36,220 nt of DNA, taken from positions 1 through 36,220 of the forward strand of contig CAMAXD010000015.1 of the NCBI GenBank assembly GCA_945861975.1. The letters run 5' to 3'. Both the position numbers and the translations under genes were made by a program. The first letter of the stretch is position 1. Every line of letters begins with the position of its first letter. This document shows positions 34,728 to 36,220 of this stretch, piece by piece. Origin of the DNA: Candidatus Kuenenia stuttgartensis. GTDB taxonomy: Bacteria > Planctomycetota > Planctomycetia > Planctomycetales > Planctomycetaceae. The notes below the pieces were generated by a model, which saw nothing but the letters and a program-made list of their open reading frames with translations, had not been told where the DNA came from and ran no database searches.

Positions 34728-36182
34728 ATGGACGATCAGGTTACAGCAGGAGCGTTGGTTTGTGCAATTCCGAAGGTGATTGTCGACGGCTGGCTTTTGA
34801 AACGATTCATGGAACTGCGGCGTCAACTGACCGAAACGACCACAGTTCTGAAGCCTGGCATGAGACCTGAGGATGCTGATCAGTTTGAGCACTGCGTGGA
34901 AATGATCGTGCGTGAACAGGCACGATCGTTTGTTGAATGGTGTTTCAATTCTCTGGAACCATCGAAAGTGGACGCGATGCCCAAGGATGTGGAATATCTC
35001 GGGAAGAAGTATCGGCGACTTAATCTCAAGACACGCCACGCCAGAGTGCTCACGCGATTCGGGAACATCATGCTTTTCAGAGCCACCTGGCGTCAGGGAA
35101 GCCGCGGTCGCACGATCGCGCCGCTGGAGAAGATTCTGGGAATTGAGTTCGGGGCCACTCCCGGCGCTCAGGATCTTGTGGGCCGTCAGATCGCTGCAGC
35201 GGGATCGTCGCAGAGTCGCTGCATCGAAGTCATTGCCGAACGCACGGGAGCCAGGATTGGCCCTGAAAAACTTCGGAATCTGAGCTCTTACCTGGCGGAG
35301 ATCATGGAGCCACAACGTGAAGCCTGTCAGGTGAAGCAACTGGAAGAATGGATTGATGACGCAGTAAAACGCAGTAAAAATGTAACACTCGCGGTCAGTC
35401 GCGACGGAGTCAGTCTGGGGATCGCACCCTTTGGTAACTTCGAAATGGCGTCCGTTGCGACTCTGAGTGTTTACTGCGATGGCCAGCGACTGGGTACGAT
35501 TTATCTGGCCTGTGCTCCGGAAGACAATCAGGAAACACTCAGTCGGAATTTCACGTCGTTGCTGACGTCGATCATTCGCAGTCGCGGCTCAAAACTGAGC
35601 CGCATTGTTTACGTCAGTGATGCCGGGAAAATCGAAACGGCGTATTGGAAGAATGTGTTGCGGCATCTGCATGTGGATGGTCAGAGAATAAGAATTCAAC
35701 GCATTGTCGATTATTACCACGCCAGCCTGCGACTGACCACGATCGCCGACGCCTTGCTGCTGACGACTTCGCAGCGAACCGAGTGGCTGAAGCGAGTCCG
35801 CAAGCTGCTGCTGGAACCCGGTGGCTGGGGCCGCGTGATGCGGTCCATCGCAGGCATGCAGAAACAACATGGCATCAATCCGGACAAGGAGGAAGACGTG
35901 CAGATGGCGAAACGTTACCTGCATCGCTATAGAAGATTTATGAACTATTCCGAATACCGCAGCCATGGCAGCCCAATCGGCAGCGGCATTGTGGAATCGG
36001 CGTGCAAGCAGATCGTGACTGAACGCCTGAAGCTGTCCGGCATGCGCTGGTCCCACGCGGGAGCCCAGCAGATCCTGACTCTGCGGTCGATTCTTTTGAG
36101 TCAAACCTGGCACGCGACGTTTAAGAAATCTTTAATAGCATCTCCCGCCGTCAGTATCCTAAGCCTTGAACAAGCCTCGTAA
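34728..36182 (+). CDS. ISKra4 family transposase
   Basis: The 484-residue protein starts at ATG 34728 with AGGAAGGA upstream; the track's earlier start lies in the IS leader. Family signatures are RIVDYYHASLRLTTIADAL in the middle and RSHGSPIGSGIVESACKQIV then KLSGMRWSHAGAQQILTLRS near the end, typical of ISKra4-type DDE transposases. Asp residues consistent with a DDE/RNase-H fold are seen in LAVSRDGVSLG and VYVSDAGK, with Glu in SGIVESACK. No frameshift or stop interrupts it, so the element could still move. It fills nearly the whole IS. Confidence 0.88.
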   Translation: MDDQVTAGALVCAIPKVIVDGWLLKRFMELRRQLTETTTVLKPGMRPEDADQFEHCVEMIVREQARSFVEWCFNSLEPSKVDAMPKDVEYLGKKYRRLNLKTRHARVLTRFGNIMLFRATWRQGSRGRTIAPLEKILGIEFGATPGAQDLVGRQIAAAGSSQSRCIEVIAERTGARIGPEKLRNLSSYLAEIMEPQREACQVKQLEEWIDDAVKRSKNVTLAVSRDGVSLGIAPFGNFEMASVATLSVYCDGQRLGTIYLACAPEDNQETLSRNFTSLLTSIIRSRGSKLSRIVYVSDAGKIETAYWKNVLRHLHVDGQRIRIQRIVDYYHASLRLTTIADALLLTTSQRTEWLKRVRKLLLEPGGWGRVMRSIAGMQKQHGINPDKEEDVQMAKRYLHRYRRFMNYSEYRSHGSPIGSGIVESACKQIVTERLKLSGMRWSHAGAQQILTLRSILLSQTWHATFKKSLIASPAVSILSLEQAS

Positions 36183-36193
36183 TTTCATTGCTC

Positions 36194-36220
36194 TCACAGC
36201 GCGATCAGCAGATCGCACCC
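36194..36220 (-). repeat. IS right inverted repeat
   Basis: Reads TCACAGCGC..GCAGATCGCACCC on the plus strand, the inverse of the left end with four mismatches in the core. The last base of the window is the outer edge. Confidence 0.85.

Larger units (their letters stand above)
34613..36220 (+). mobile_element. Insertion sequence, ISKra4-like, complete to the right edge
   Basis: A 1608-bp element with one transposase gene and matching ends. The left end (34613-34639, GGGTGCGATCTGC..GCGCTGTGA) and the inverse of the right end (36194-36220) agree at 23 of 27 bases, the first 13 perfectly. The right inverted repeat finishes on the final base of the window. Target-site duplication cannot be checked because the right flank is not included. 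Confidence 0.88.

Noticed and set aside
34526-34729. 67-codon minus-strand ORF as a whole gene
   Set aside because: It joins IS sequence to the tail of an older gene; only 34526-34612 is native.

Overview
The window looks like a piece of a planctomycete chromosome. The evidence is the protein families: two large secreted haem proteins of the planctomycete cytochrome C / DUF1549 / DUF1553 type, an FGly-sulfatase, a Tat-exported Gfo/Idh/MocA oxidoreductase, a DUF11-repeat envelope protein, a PEP-CTERM protein, and futalosine-route menaquinone genes. Genes are loosely packed on both strands, starts are often TTG or GTG, and many gaps hold palindromic or dispersed repeats. I cannot name the species.

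Layout. 1-911 (-): 5' part of a DPP-IV-like lipoprotein running off the left edge; it is absent from the ORF track. 1145-3909 (-): mcsB-like protein arginine kinase and homoserine dehydrogenase. 4191-6078 (+): overlapping mqnA and mqnC. 6403-7782 (+): Tat-exported oxidoreductase followed by a strong terminator. 7970-8473 (-): toxin-antitoxin pair with a frameshifted ParE-like toxin. 8855-10081 (-): ECF sigma factor and zinc-finger anti-sigma factor. 10256-11311 (+): DUF218 membrane protein facing a decayed LuxR-type HTH remnant. 11785-19771: sulfatase (-), then beta-propeller/dihaem cytochrome, DUF1549/DUF1553 cytochrome and alpha/beta hydrolase (+), a set that suggests extracellular polymer degradation. 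19994-22813 (-): DUF11 protein. 23099-25600 (-): second DUF1549/DUF1553 cytochrome. 25931-26806 (-): AlkC-like HEAT protein. 26953-28482 (+): secreted beta-helix protein. 28513-30071 (-): tspO overlapping a UV-damage endonuclease fused to a GIY-YIG nuclease. 30217-32091 (-): SGNH hydrolase and GNAT acetyltransferase.

From about 32.1 kb to the right edge the DNA is accessory. It holds a 5'-truncated, frameshifted large serine recombinase remnant ending inside the 3' half of a tRNA-Pro(GGG)-like gene. A PEP-CTERM gene lies between two identical 22-bp direct repeats. Two adjacent perfect minisatellites follow. Last is a complete ISKra4-like insertion sequence with matched inverted repeats, whose right end is the last base of the window and which has cut into another gene. 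The UvsE/GIY-YIG fusion coupled to tspO, and this layered right-hand island, are the parts most worth a second look.
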